Made by a program: the position numbers and the translations under genes
From: Ailurus styani
Taxonomy: Eukaryota > Chordata > Mammalia > Carnivora > Ailuridae
Direction of reading: 5' to 3'
NCBI GenBank assembly: GCA_002007465.1
Contig: LNAC01000030.1
Location: 7,911,697-7,975,696, forward strand
Length of the DNA stretch: 64,000 nucleotides
Shown: positions 32,846 to 44,494 of the stretch, piece by piece
How positions within the stretch are numbered: the stretch's first letter is position 1
How the letters are laid out: every line of letters starts with the position of its first letter
Notes under the pieces: generated by a model
Told to the model about the DNA's origin: nothing
The model's input: only the letters and a program-made list of their open reading frames with translations
The model's database searches: none

Positions 32846-34018
32846 ACCATACAAGTCTCCCCAAATCACTCTCTGCCTAGATACAGTCATCAGGGCGTGA
32901 GGAAAGCTCTTGGTCTTGGACGTGCCAAATGTGACATTTCCAATTTTCTCCAGATTCTGACTCATGAAAGTGTGGCCTGAGTCACAGGGTTTCCATTTTG
33001 CTTATATGAAGCCACCAGGTTGTGGGATCTCTAGTAAGCCACAGAACCTTCAAGAACCTTCAAGCCACAGAACCTTTAGTGGAAAGCAAATGAAACAGAT
33101 GCCCCAGTTTGCTATGAGTGGATCCTGCTCCATGAACCTCTCTGTTCCATAAGTTTCTCTCCAGCTGAATGTGCTGATCTTTTGCCAGGAGGCTCATAGG
33201 GACCACAGTCTAGAGCCTGGAGCTCTGGGAGGGAAAAGGGTTTTAGAAGCCCTAGGTACTCCTGTCCTTGCTTCCTGTTTCCTGTCCCTGGTTTCCGGTG
33301 ATAAATGACTGGGAGGGAAGATGCGCAATAGGGAGGGGGAAAGGGTGGGGAATGTCATTTACTGATCTGGGAGCACGTCTCTAAGACAGAGCTTGCAATT
33401 CTAATTGTCTCCAGTGACCCACTTCCCTCTGTGGCCCAGAGCAAATATCACTCCGATTTGCGGTGACTGTGCTCTGATCCCTTCTCTCAGACTTACTCAC
33501 CTCTCCCGGGGAGGCAGGAAGGAAACATGGTGCCTGGCGTCAGGCAATCCCAAGGACCAGGCACGACTCCATTAACCCCAGAAACGAACCTCGGGTTCCC
33601 ATCTGCCAGGTCCCACCTGCAACAAGGTTGAGGCTTCATCCTAGTTTATGAGCTTCTCCGTCTTGCCTGTTATTATGTCCCTTGTATTAACGAGCAGGCT
33701 TAGGACATTCAGGATTTCCTTCATTAGTGTTTCCTTCTTCCTGAGCATTCTGTCTTAGGATTTTTATAGGTCATTTATGGCCTTGCAAAGTCTGACATTG
33801 TCCTAGGCAACTCAGTTTCTTCACGGGGAAGGACAAGGGACAGGCTGAGGAACAGAAATGGCTGGCTCATTCCAGTGGGTGGGTGGGAGCTACTTCAGCT
33901 CACCTTGGGGTGGCTCTTAGTCCTCAAGGGCCAGAGGCTCACCATTTCCCGTCACTGGGGGGGCAAAGCCAACACATTCAGCTAGCATGGAACTGAGATT
34001 TTGTACATACATTCTTTT
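32845..34018. other. unique block with paired AP-1 sites
   Basis: TGACTCA at 32958-32964 and TGAGTCA at 32978-32984 lie 20 bases apart. A 26-base offset duplication of AGCCACAGAACCTT lies at 33037 and 33063. No repeat family and no exon recognised in about 1.2 kb. Confidence 0.4.
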
Positions 34019-34035
34019 AAAATTCAGAGGGCTAG

Positions 34036-34297
34036 GGTGCTCGAGTGTGGCACAGTTGGTTAAGTGTCTACCTTGAGCTCAGGTCATGATCTCAGGGTCC
34101 TGGGATGGAGCCCCTCATTGGTGTGGGGACGGGGGAGCGGTCCCTGCTCAGCAGGGAGCCTGCTTCTCCCTTTCCCTCTCTTTCTGCCCCTCCACCCCTG
34201 CTTGTGCTCTCTCTCAAATAAATAAAATCTTTAAAATAAAATAAAATAAAATAAAATAAAATAAAATAATATAAAATAAAATAAAATAAAATAAAAT
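34036..34297 (+). mobile_element. SINEC with an (AAAAT)n tail
   Basis: Flanks AAAATTCAGAGGGCTAG (34019-34035) and AAAATTCAGAGAGCTAG (34298-34314), one mismatch. The body has an unusual GGTGTGGGGACGGGGGAGCG insert at about 34119-34138. Confidence 0.93.
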
Positions 34298-34302
34298 AAA
34301 AT
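34228..34302. repeat. (AAAAT)n microsatellite
   Basis: About 14 pentanucleotide units with one AATAT interruption, grown from the SINEC tail. Confidence 0.95.
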
Positions 34303-34314
34303 TCAGAGAGCTAG

Positions 34315-34792
34315 AAACTGGTCTCCAGAGACAGCAAAGTGGTAGTTACTGCTTTCTTGAGCTTCCGGGTTTCTGAGGTGGATCTGTGAGGTGCTTTAAC
34401 GGCAGCCTCAAGCTCTCTCAGGCTGAGGTGGGCAGGGGAAGGGCCAGAATGAGGAGATACAGTCCCAGTCAACAAAAACACCTTTCTTTTCCTTCTGTGA
34501 GGTTTGACACATGGGCACGCTTAATAAAACAGGTGGCCGGCACGGTGAACCCAAGGTGCTGATTCAGCCACGTCCCTTTCCTTTCATCTCGGGCCCGAGA
34601 GTGTTTAACAGCCACGCTTAACAAGAAGAAATGGAATTTATCTCCTGAATAAGGCACCCTCCAGTTGCTACGCTTAATCATGTTCATCTCCCGGGAGGCT
34701 GGGGGGGATCCTTTCTGGTGATCGTAATAATTTCCCTGGTGAGCCCAAGAACTATTGAGACGGTCCTTTAGAAACACAACGACAAAGAAAAA
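34315..34792. other. intergenic, nothing recognised
   Basis: Unique-looking DNA with a 102-codon antisense frame of no recognisable family. Confidence 0.4.
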
Positions 34793-34811
34793 CCGTTGAT
34801 CTGGTTCTTTT

Positions 34812-35008
34812 TCTTTTTTTTTAGATTTTTATTTATTTATTTGACAGAGAGAGAGATCACAAGTAGGCAGAGAGGCAGGCAGAGAGAGAGAGGGGGAAGC
34901 AGGCTCCCTGCCGAGCAGAGAGCCTGATGTGGGCCTCGATCCCAGGACCCTGAGATCATGACCTGAGCCAAAGGCAGAGGCTTAACCCGCTGAGCCACCC
35001 AGGTGCCC
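34812..35008 (-). mobile_element. young SINEC, reverse
   Basis: Perfect 19-base duplications CCGTTGATCTGGTTCTTTT at 34793-34811 and 35009-35027, the longest perfect pair in the window. Confidence 0.97.
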
Positions 35009-35027
35009 CCGTTGATCTGGTTCTTTT

Positions 35028-36290
35028 GAAAAAAGCAAGTTTCTAAAACATAGCACCTTGCATGCGATCCTGGTTTTGTGGGAAAGAGTCCACTCAGGGG
35101 CAGGAAAATCGTGACGAGGGTTGAAAATGCTAGCCTTGAATGGTGGGATAATGTGATTTTAAAATTTTTAGTTATTTAATTGTCTTTGGAGAGTTTGATA
35201 AATTCCTTCAACAAACATCCATTCTACTTGAGATTCGAGAAAAAAAGTAACCCCCAGGATAACCGTGGTAAATCAAACTCAAGCTTGGCTCAAACCACCT
35301 CTCTGACTCAGACACAAAATCTAGAAGTCATTGCTAATTTCTACTTTTATACCCCCTTCCTCAGGTCAGCCCAGGAGTTGAAGCTAATGAGAAATTATCA
35401 TTCGTCGTCTGTGTTTGCCTCTGTAGCACATCTTCCCCCTGGTCCTGGCTTCTTCCCATAGTGAGAACAGTCACACAGCATGCAGACCTTCCCACAGACC
35501 TCAAATGTTGGGTTTCTTCCAGCCTCTGCTTTATCCTCAGGGCCGGGGGTTAGCACGACTGTTCTCGGAGGTGGGGGGTGGGGGTGTTTATAGATATTTG
35601 CTGGTTCAGCTTGGGTTGGGACGACCAGATCCTTGAGTGTGAAACTAGCTTCTTTCTTTCTAGCTTCTTTCTTTCTTGTCCCCTTTTTCTGGGGGGTGAG
35701 GGGGACGGGGACAGTGTTCTCAGCAGGAGCTAGGATGAGCAAGGCCTCAGAGAGAGGCTTCTGGTACTCTCTTCAGCTTCCTTAAAAGCAGCCTGATTCC
35801 CTCCTGACCTGCACTTAAGCCTGAAAAGTCTTGCTATCCCCCCACTTGGAGGAAAGAGAGGGTTTTATAAGAATGACCTGGAAGATCAGGAAGATGACAA
35901 GAGGACCTTTGAGAGTACAACATTTTTGGCTGACAAAGCCTGAAAACTGAGCGTGAACACCCAGGTGTAGTTTCCGAGGGATGGGGAGAAACACCCTAGC
36001 CCCCCGCCTCAGGTGAGTTGGCTGATTGCTGGGCAAGGCTCCTGGGATGTCCACCTGAGCCTCCCTTCTGCCAGGCATGGCGGGCGAGGAGCGCAGTCTG
36101 GGTGGCCCGGGGCTCCCTTGGGCCTGCCGCCCCAAAGCTGCTATTGCACATAGGAGGCTTCAAGCTTCAGAGGGGGCCCACCTCCCAGTGGATTATGTAC
36201 CCCACCCCTCAGCAAGTCTCCTGTGAGGCGGCGTGCTGGGTGAAACAGGGGACTCGAATGAAGACCAGGTCCACACTTGGGCACTCAGTA
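35028..36290. other. intergenic unique block
   Basis: Contains TGACTCA at 35304-35310, a TTTCTTTC tandem duplication at 35648-35675 and a G-rich tract at 35567-35587. No gene recognised. Confidence 0.4.
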
Positions 36291-36294
36291 AACG

Positions 36295-36405
36295 AATCCC
36301 ATGAAGCAGTGGTTAAGAATGTGGACTTCGGAGCTGGTGGATCTGGGTTCGCATTCCACTGAATGACCACTGCGTAGGATTTTTGAGGAGAGATTAGGTA
36401 AAACA
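36295..36405 (+). repeat. MIR 5' half
   Basis: GCAGTGGTTAAGAATGTGGA at 36306 and GATCTGGGTTCGCATTCCAC at 36340. Confidence 0.8.
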
Positions 36406-37039
36406 GTTCACATGCAGTATAGAGACGGGCCCTGTACACCGGGACTGGGGAGTGAAAGAGAAGTTTTGTATCTTGATCGTAGCAGAAGACACAAGATATT
36501 AGGTATTTGTTGAAACCCATAGAACTATACACCACAGAATGAACTGTACTTTGCATAAATTTTTAAAAATTGGCCATCTTGAGGATTTCTCTTGCTTTTG
36601 ACATGCTATGGATTTCCTCACCTGTAAGGTAGAGCTGTTGGAAAGGAAGAGTAAAATTGACATGATTTGCTCCTGGTGGGAAGAAGAGGGTCTATTCTCT
36701 TCATGAATGCTTCATTCACCCACCACCCTGTCCTAGTACCAAGCCGCCTCCCATCCCTTCAGGATTCACCTCGGAGTGGCCAAGGATGGTCAGTCAGAAC
36801 CTCTTTCCATCACCAGAAGCAGCAATACCACAGAGCTGCACTATCCAATATTGTAGCCACTGGTCATGCGCGGCTACCAAGACTTGACTGGAGGCTGGTG
36901 CCACTGAGGACCTGAATTTTCCATTTCATTTAATTCTAATTAATTTCTATTTAGATTTGGAAACTGAATCAGTGCAAAATATTTTCCTGTTAAGGACAAC
37001 TTTATTGTTTTGGTAGGACTACATTATGTGTTTAATGTA

Positions 37040-37496
37040 TTTTTATCATGAACTTTTTTATTGAGATGTAATTCAATACCACTAAATTCACCATTTTAAA
37101 ATACACAATGCAGTGGCTGTCAGTATCTTCACAAGGTTATACAACCATCACCACTAATTATAGAATATTTCGTCACCCCAAAAAGAAAACTCATACCTAT
37201 TAGTGATCACTCCACATTCCCCCTGCCCCCAGCCCCTGGCAAACATAATCTATTTTCTGTCTCTATGAATTTGCCTCTTCTGGACAGTTCACGTGAATGG
37301 AATCATTTAGTAAACACTCTTTTGTGTCTGCTTTCTTTCGCTGAGCATATTTTAAGGTTTCCTCCATATTGCATTTATTCATTTTTAATGGCTGAATATG
37401 TAATATTACTTTGAATGTATATACCACCTTTTGTTTATCTATTCCTCGATTCATGGATATTTGGGTTGTTTCCACTTTTGGGCTACTAGCCCTTGA
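37040..37496 (-). mobile_element. old LINE-1 fragment, reverse
   Basis: CTTTTTTATTGAGATGTAAT at 37054 and AATATGTAATATTACTTTGA near 37395 are standard reversed old L1 wording. Confidence 0.82.
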
Positions 37497-37510
37497 AAAT
37501 GTAGCATACA

Positions 37511-37713
37511 GGGGCGCCTGGGTGGCTCAGTCAGTTAAGCGTCTGTCTTTGGCTCAGGTCATGATCTTGGGGTCCTGGGATAGAGCCCCAGGTCTGCTCT
37601 CTGCTCAGCAGGGAGCCTGCTTCTCCTTCTGCTTGCCACTTCCCCTGCATGTGCTTCCCACCTCTAACCCCGCCTATCGAATAAATAAATGAATAAATAA
37701 ATCTTAAAAAAAG
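37511..37713 (+). mobile_element. SINEC
   Basis: GTAGCATACA flanks it at 37501-37510 and 37714-37723. Confidence 0.94.
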
Positions 37714-37873
37714 GTAGCATACAAATTGAGATGTATGGTAAGTATAATATATATTCCAGATTTTGAAGACTTGGACAAAAAAAGAATATAAAATACCTCA
37801 TTAATACTTTATTAAATTGACTATATGTTGAAATCATCTTTTTTACCTGTTGGGTTAAATAAAACATATCCTT

Positions 37874-38570
37874 AAAAAGAAATTAGGCTGTAAACAAGGT
37901 AGGGGAGGTGGGAGCAGCTTCCCATCCCCCGCTCGCCAGGGGCAATGGCGGACCAGAAGTGAGGAGCGGGGTTGGCTGAGCTGCCCCAGCAGCCACTTTG
38001 GGTTACCCTGCCTTGGCACCAAGGGCAGCTGCAGAGAGGGCAAGTCCAGGCAGGAGATGGTAGATTAATTTCCCCCTGGGAGGGGCCCTGGACCTAGAAT
38101 TATGGACAAAAGGAGTAATTGCAGTGGTCGATGGCAACAATGGCTTCTCCTGGCATCTGGCCTGGATTGGGCTACAGAGTTGTTCATGTCCCCACAAGCT
38201 TCTGGGCTCCGCTCACTAGCCCAGGAACAAGGGCAGCAACAGGAGAGGCCTCCTTGCCCCTGGCACCAGGCACCTGGCTCCTGAGAGGCCATCGGGAGGC
38301 TGGAGTCCAGCCCCACGCAGTCACTACCCTACTGGGTGTCCTTGGGCAAGTCCCTTCCACTCCCGGCCTTGTCAGGTGAGGGGACTGGAGTAGATGATCT
38401 AGACTGCTTTCCAGCTTTAATATTTAATATAACTTTAATATTTTAATATTTAATGTACCTTAAAATACTTAATATAAATTTAATATTATATTAAATAAGA
38501 ATCTTTCATATTGTAAATGAAAAAGTCCTGAGTCAACAGACGAGAGAGATCAGTCCTGGCTTTCTCCTTA
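37874..38570. other. intergenic; AT-rich patch at 38410-38505
   Basis: 38410-38505 is a run of TTTAATATTTAATAT variants, a decayed simple repeat. 37900-38400 is GC-balanced unique DNA; its overlapping frames resemble nothing known. Confidence 0.45.
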
Positions 38571-38574
38571 CCCT

Positions 38575-38870
38575 TCGTGTAACTTCTCTCCTCCGGGTTT
38601 CTCCATCTTTAAAAAACGGAGTCAATAGAAAATAGATCCCTCACAGTGTTACTGTGAGGTTTAAATCAGACAATGGTTGTTGACACCTGTGCTTACTAGG
38701 TACCAAGGACTGTTCTAAATGCTTTGCACAGATGAGGGCATTTAATCTCCCCACGAGACCCTCCAAGGCATGTCTTTAGTTCCATTGCCAAGTGCATACA
38801 GTGATGACAGTGTTTCGGAACAAGGCTTTCGAACCCAGGCTGTCCAAAGTGCCTTCTGCATCATGCTAAC
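38575..38870. repeat. two MIR relics, forward then reverse
   Basis: Forward at 38575-38690 (GTTTCTCCATCTTTAAAAAACGG). Reverse at 38690-38870 (GGTACCAAGGACTGTTCTAA, then TCGAACCCAGGCTGTCC). Confidence 0.6.
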
Positions 38871-38979
38871 CCGCCCCCAGCACAGATAGGAGGCAAAATA
38901 AACCCTCAGTAGGTGCTAGAAGGGAGAGGGAGACAGCATTCCACGACTGTTGATATACTTCAGTAGAAACACTATTGTG

Positions 38980-39480
38980 CTCCCCACTGAACAGATAGGG
39001 ACACCAAGCCCAAAAGGATGAAATGACGTGTCCTGGGTCACCGCCAGAATGGTGACAATGCGAAACCCAAGTATCCTGGCTCAGAGCTCCCCTAAGTATT
39101 TGAAACTGGAGTGGATCTCACGTTACACATGCAAATCTGCTGGCAGATCAGTGGCCCCAACCCAGGCTGATCTCAGAACTTATCACTGGGCTGATTAACA
39201 CCTGAATATCAGGCCAACGCTTCTGGAAATGCCTTTGTCTTCCTCCTCATGTAGTCCCTGAATTTCATCTAGGTAGAATACTTGGTGGTTAGGTCTTGCA
39301 TTTAATAAGAATTGTCTGCCCAGGGCACTTCAAAAGTCACTCTTGGCTTCTGAGACTCATTTCAAGCATCTCTTGAATGTCTGCTGTGGGTAGATCGTGT
39401 ACCAGGCACGGGAGCTACAGAGAGGAAGGAACTACCTCCCTGCCCTGCCCTCCGGGAGTTCCCAGTTGAATCAGACAGAT
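38980..39480 (-). repeat. MIR relic and an ancient dispersed repeat
   Basis: Reverse MIR at 38980-39090. Around 39355-39480 is a second copy of the unnamed repeat seen at 25525 (GTACCAGGCACGGGAGCTAC). The region between is unassigned. Confidence 0.5.
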
Positions 39481-39489
39481 AAAAGAAAA

Positions 39490-40010
39490 TCCCTTGCTCA
39501 AGAATAATTGCTTAAAGATGGACAAAAATGATAAAAGCCAGTGTTGGTGATGGTGCAGAGAAACAGTCACTCTCGTTCCCTGCTGGTGGGAAAGGAACTT
39601 GGTACTGTCTTTCTGGAGGGCGGTTTGGTAATAAGTATCAAAAGTCCTAAAATTGTGCCTACCCTTAAAATCCTGCAATTCTGTTTCTTGAGATTGGCCC
39701 CAAGGAATTGTGGCTGGCTACAAAGATTTAGTTGTAGTTATGTTAACATGGCATTGATTATAATAATGAAATACTGGATGTAACAGGAATGTCCATCCTT
39801 GGGTAACTGGTCAATGAGACCAGGTCTTCCACACAAAGGTCTTCACAGAATCGTTAATGCTGGAAAGAGATTCACATTGTTCCCTAATGGGAGAAAAAAG
39901 GCAGGGAACAAACAGTATCTATGGAGTGATGTCGTTTTTCTAGAAAGAATATGTATTTGTTATGATAAGAGTATGGCATTATTTCAACCCTATAACAGAT
40001 CATTTCTTTA
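39490..40010 (+). mobile_element. old L1/HAL1 fragment
   Basis: AAAAGCCAGTGTTGGTGATG at 39533, CTGGAGGGCGGTTTGGTAAT at 39612, AATCCTGCAATTCTGTTTCT at 39668. All frames broken. Confidence 0.72.
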
Positions 40011-40026
40011 AAAAATTTTTAATTTT

Positions 40027-40225
40027 GGGGGCACCTGGGTGGCTCAGTCGTTACATGGCTGCCTTCGGCTCAGGTCATGATCCCAGGGTCCTGGGATCGA
40101 GACCCGCATCAGGGTCCCTGCTCGGTGGGAAGCCTGCTTCTCCCTCTCCCCCTGCTTGTGTTCCCTCTCTTGCTGTGTCCCTCTCTGTCAAGTAAATAAA
40201 TATTTTTTTAAAAATTAAAAATTAA
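40027..40225 (+). mobile_element. SINEC
   Basis: Starts GGGGGCACCTGGGTGGCTCAG and ends in an A/T-rich tail. Likely duplication of TAAAAAATTTTTAATT wording at about 40008 and 40235. Confidence 0.88.
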
Positions 40226-40274
40226 AATTTTTTTTAAAATTTTTAATTATTGTTTTAATATCATAGATGCTGTT

Positions 40275-40400
40275 TTTAATTTCATTTTACATTCGGGGAA
40301 ATGAGGTTTGGACAGTTTAGGAGACTTGCCCACATGTGTTCAGCTAGGATTAGAGTGCAGCTCAGACAGCCTGTACATTTGATCCCGAGGTCCGAGGCCT
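40275..40400 (-). repeat. MIR
   Basis: CATTTTACATTCGGGGAAAT at 40283, then GTTCAGCTAGGATTAGAGTG. Confidence 0.7.
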
Positions 40401-40942
40401 TCCTGTAAGTAGAGAAAAAGGTAGGGAAGAACACGGTGCTTCTCTTCGGATGAAAAATTAATCAGTTATTTATTTGTTAAATGAATTATTTTATTCTTTA
40501 TTATATTTATCTGTATTTTCATTGTTTTTCTCCCTCCCTCAATGAGCATGGGTTGTTACTTTATTTCAAATAACACTGGCCTATTGACTCTACAAATCAA
40601 AAAGACCAAAGGCTTGGACTGTCAAGAGGCTTTTTTCCCTGCCACGCCCTCCACCTGCCAGGGGCTGTTTCAGGGGCAGGAGACCCTAAGGTCTAGTCTT
40701 CAGAACTACAATGAGGGGAACCTCATCCCCAGCCAGTCCCTCTCACACAGGATCCCAAAGGGCAAGGTTCCAGCCAAAGGGGTCCAGTCGTCCCACCGGC
40801 CCTGGACCTCCAAGGCCTGGGGCTCACGTGCGATTCAAAGTGGGCACCCGGGTCACTGTGGCTCCACTCCTCATTTCAGAATGAACTAGGCAAGGAGAAG
40901 CCCAAAGCAGGTGGCAAGGATTCTTAAAAAAACAAAAAACAG
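40400..40942. other. intergenic, nothing recognised
   Basis: AT-rich at 40455-40520, then GC-balanced unique DNA. Confidence 0.4.
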
Positions 40943-41128
40943 GGCGCCTGGGTGGCTCAGTGGGTTAAAGCCTCCGCCTTCGGCTCAGGTCATGATCTCA
41001 GGGTCCTGGGACCGAGGCCCAAATCGGGCTCCCTGCTCGGCAGGGAGCCGGCTTCCTCCTCTCTCTCTGCCTGCCTCTCTGCCTACTTGTGATCTCTCTC
41101 TGTCAAATAAATAAATAAAATCTTTAAA
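40943..41128 (+). mobile_element. young SINEC
   Basis: GTGGGTTAAAGCCTCCGCC subfamily, ending in AAATAAATAAATAAAATC and an A-rich tail. The A-rich flanks hide the exact duplication. Confidence 0.93.
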
Positions 41129-41452
41129 AAAAGAAAAAACAAAAACCAAAAACAAAACAAGGATTTATGTTTTTCCCAAATCAGCTAGGGAGCCCCTAGT
41201 CACCATCGCCCCCCACTCCCCCCAAGGACTTAGTTCTTTCTACTCTCTGAACTGCCTGGCTGCTGTAGTAACTGTTCCTGACTCAAACTTGTCTGTCACA
41301 ACTGCTCTTGGAGGGTCCCATCCTGAGCTTCCACTCTCTGAGGAAAGGGGGAGGCTGAGAGCAGGCCAAAGAATTATTTGAGGGCGGGTGGGAGTGCAGG
41401 GAGTTGTAATCCTACTGAAAATAGCAAAATGATAGTAATAAACTCAACAAAT
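41129..41452. other. intergenic, nothing recognised
   Basis: An A/C-rich run at 41129-41160, then unique DNA. Confidence 0.4.
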
Positions 41453-41456
41453 ATTA

Positions 41457-41652
41457 GGGCACCTGAGTGGCTCAGTTAGTTAAGCATCTGCCTTTGGCTC
41501 AGGTCATGATCCCAGGGTCCTGGGATCGAGCCCTACATCAGGCTCCCGGCTCAGAGGGCAGCCTGCTTCTCCCTCTCCCTCTGCCCCTCCACCTGCTTGT
41601 GTGCTCTCTATCTCTCTCTCTAGTAAATAAAGTCTTCAAAGAAAAAAAAAAA
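41457..41652 (+). mobile_element. SINEC
   Basis: AGGGCACCTGAGTGGCTCAG to a poly(A) near 41641-41652. Confidence 0.92.
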
Positions 41653-41744
41653 GTGATGTGCTGCCTGTGTGGACAAAGAGCTTTGAGAAAATAATGGACA
41701 AGGGAGTAGATTATTGCCAGGGAGACCTAAGTGGTAAGATTCTT

Positions 41745-42035
41745 ATTTTTAGATTAAATGCATGATACAGATAAGTGCACAGATCTTAAATGTACAATTT
41801 GGTGAATTTTGACAAAAGTATACACTCGTGTAACCACCACCGGAATCAAGAGAGAGACTATTTCTATCCCCCCAAAAGCCCTTCTGTGCCCCTTCCACAA
41901 AGGCAACCACAGCTCTGTTTTTTCCATAGTAGAGTTGCTTGATCTGTCCTTGACCTTCATATAAATGGCATCATTCACAGTGTACTCTTTTTATGTCTGG
42001 CTTCTTCCACTGAACATGGGTGGCAGGCTCTAATC
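41745..42035 (-). mobile_element. old LINE-1 3' UTR, reverse
   Basis: AATTTGGTGAATTTTGACAA at 41797 and GTAACCACCACCGGAATCAA at 41830. Confidence 0.8.
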
Positions 42036-42055
42036 TGGGGACCAGCTTTTCGATC

Positions 42056-42140
42056 TTCATTCATTCATTCATGTGTGCATGCACGCATTCATTCACAGTC
42101 TCCCAACCTTCTGACCAGTCAGAAAGTTTGTTCACTCATT
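42056..42140. repeat. (ATTC)n tract
   Basis: CATTCATTCATTCATG at 42059, with further CATTCATTCAC units to about 42140. Confidence 0.85.
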
Positions 42141-42249
42141 CACTCAAAAACAATTTAACTGTGACTGAAGTCTGGTTTGATTATTCTCCATTACATTCCA
42201 TCCCTGGCTTTGGTCCTCTGACTAGGAAACGAATAAACATTTGGTAAAC

Positions 42250-43390
42250 GCGATCCGCTGTTATTTCAAATTCTACTCCCCGCTCCTCCCACATTCTAGA
42301 AAATCCTTGATCTATTCTGGGCATCATCATCAAGTCTTAAGAAAATCTTCATCCCCATCAAGTATATGTTTCTTGAAGACCCTACTGGGCTGACATTACC
42401 TTAGATTATTTTGTGAGATTAGCCCCAAGAAACAGGAAAGGCTGAAATCAATGAAAGCAAGTGTGTTCTCCAGCAGATCACTGGTTTCCCTGTTGTCACA
42501 GGTATGCAGCAGGGACAGGGAAGATTATTATGTGGTTACCACAGTTTCAGAAACCCTGGCTAGAAAAAGCAAACAAAGCAGTTTCCTGACTGCTAGCCTT
42601 TTCAGGGACTTGACTGCACATTAATTTTTAAGAAGAGTGTCTGGTGTGCAGCTTTGCCCAAATGGTGTGATCCCAGACCTTTTCTGCCTGGGACATCTTT
42701 GGCATTCCTGTGTTGTCCAGGATGCACCTGTGGGATTCCCTGATGTGACTTTAGAGCATTCATAAGCTATTGGGGTCCAGCAGAGCTGTGGAGCAAACTG
42801 CCTGAAGGGATGGGGAGGGAGGGGGGAGGAGGTAGAACCAGGCGCTGTGAAGAAGTGGGAGCTACTGCCTGAGGAAGGTGAGCTGAGCCTAACAGTTTCA
42901 TGGACGTGGGAAGAGGAAAGAAACTTTCCAGCCAGAAGAGGAACTGGATCGGACTGGACTGGGGCCTGGAGAGGGTATCCATATTGCAGAATTCCTATGG
43001 AAATGTTCTCTTCACAACTGGCTGCATCAGGATGCTGCATTTGCTGGACAGAAGGAAAAGGAGGAAAGAGTTCATGGTTACTGGCCATTAGACCTGACAG
43101 TGATTGGGAAACCGAGCCCCCATCACAACTTCTATGGCTAGAACTGGCCTCTTTCCCACAGACAAGGAGTGAGAGGCTGAGCTCTGCCCTTTCCTGGATC
43201 GGCTCAGACAAGTTACCTGCACTCACTGCATGGCAGCCGTCCCAGCTGTCGGACTAGAAGAGGATCAGGTGGGCCTTCCAGAAGAGTCTGAGATGTCATG
43301 AAAGATGAGAAGACCTGGGTCTCATCACCATCGAGACAGAGCTTCGCCAACAAGGCTTCCAGCAAGTTTGTACACCAGGTTGTGTCCGCC
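42250..43390. other. unique block, open on both strands
   Basis: An antisense frame of 201 codons (42621-43226) overlaps a sense frame of 136 codons (42847-43257). I recognise neither, and no splice or codon pattern favours them. By rough calculation about 0.4 such frames are expected by chance in a window this size. Confidence 0.4.
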
Positions 43391-43394
43391 AGAT

Positions 43395-43620
43395 ATTCTG
43401 GGGTAGTTCCGGCCCAGGTTCAAGTCCCAGCTCCACAGCTCACCTTGAGCAAATCACTTTCCTTCTTGGGCCTCAGTTTGCCCACCTGAAAGATGAAAAT
43501 CATCCTATTTTTTTTCCTCACGGTGAAACCAGTAATTTTTTTAAAATAATAAGATAATGGGTATAAAATATTTGGCATGTGTTGAGCACCAAGGGCTTCG
43601 TAAAAAGTGCCTCTGTTTGT
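43395..43620 (+). repeat. MIR
   Basis: GTTCAAGTCCCAGCTCCACA at 43420 and GGGCCTCAGTTTGCCCACCTG at 43469. Confidence 0.85.
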
Positions 43621-43978
43621 TACCACCAATAAATTCCTCCAAAGCCCATTGTCTCTGTAAAAGGAAATTTGTTACGTTAAAATGGTTAAGTGATGTTTTA
43701 CTGTAGGGGGGAAAACTGGTAGAACTAGTTGAAACCAAATGCTTTTTATTTTCTGTAAATCCCACCAATCTCATCCCCCTGAGGTCAAACAGGGCATAAG
43801 AATAACTCAGTGGGGCTCTGCACTAACGGACACTCTTGTGGGGAAGGGCTCTCATTCCCCGGAGATGCCAGAAGCCTCCTCTATCCCCAGATTTGTCCCC
43901 CTGCTGGGGGTGACTCAGACTGCTTGAGAGGCCAGGGGGTGGTGTGTGTGGGGGGGTGGTGTCAGAGGTCACTACACA

Positions 43979-44050
43979 CAAGAAAGAAAGAAAGAAAGAA
44001 AAAGAAAAGAAACGGAAAGAGAGAAAGAGAAAAAGGAAAAGAAAAAAAAA
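43979..44050. repeat. (GAAA)n purine tract
   Basis: GAAA units with GAAAA and GGAAA variants, about 70 bases, no clear parent SINEC. Confidence 0.9.
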
Positions 44051-44490
44051 CAAACCATTTCCCTGGTGGGGCCTATTTTATAACAGATCACTATACCCCC
44101 AGGCTCCAGGGGAACATCCCTCCCTTGTCATAAACTAATCCATTCTGAGGAAGTGAAGAGTGACTGTTGCCGGAGGCACTGAGGGTAACATTCTGGGGTG
44201 TGATGTTTGAGGCACCCTTCATTGTGATGCAGGCTTCCCTTCCTAACCCTATGCCCTCCCTGGGGTCTCATGGTGGCTCCAGAAAGCCTCTTGGGGCCTT
44301 GCAAACAGTTCCTGAGGTTGCGAAGCTTCAGCGTAATGGCTGCTGGATAGGGGTGTGGGGGATGGGGGACTTCTGAAGATATGCCAAGTCACTGGGGCTT
44401 GTGAAATGTGATCCTGGCAGATAAAGACATCTGGTACTAATTCTTTCTTCCACTCTGTTTACTTTTGGGGGGCACCTTCAAAATCACAGA
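44050..44490. other. intergenic, nothing recognised
   Basis: Unique DNA without a defensible exon. Confidence 0.4.
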
Positions 44491-44494
44491 TCAC

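Larger units (their letters stand above)
36838..37873 (-). mobile_element. hAT-type nonautonomous DNA transposon split by L1 and SINEC
   Basis: 36838-36960 (CACTATCCAATATTGTAGCC and onward) and 37724-37873 (AAATTGAGATGTATGG, then GTTGGGTTAAATAAAACATA) read as the two parts of one MER-type Charlie-group element. I cannot give the exact name. Between them sit an old L1 (about 37040-37496) and a SINEC (37511-37713). Confidence 0.6.

Noticed and set aside
42621..43226. 201-codon antisense frame in non-CpG unique DNA
   Set aside because: No recognisable domain, no splice context, and by rough calculation about 0.4 frames this long are expected by chance in 64 kb.
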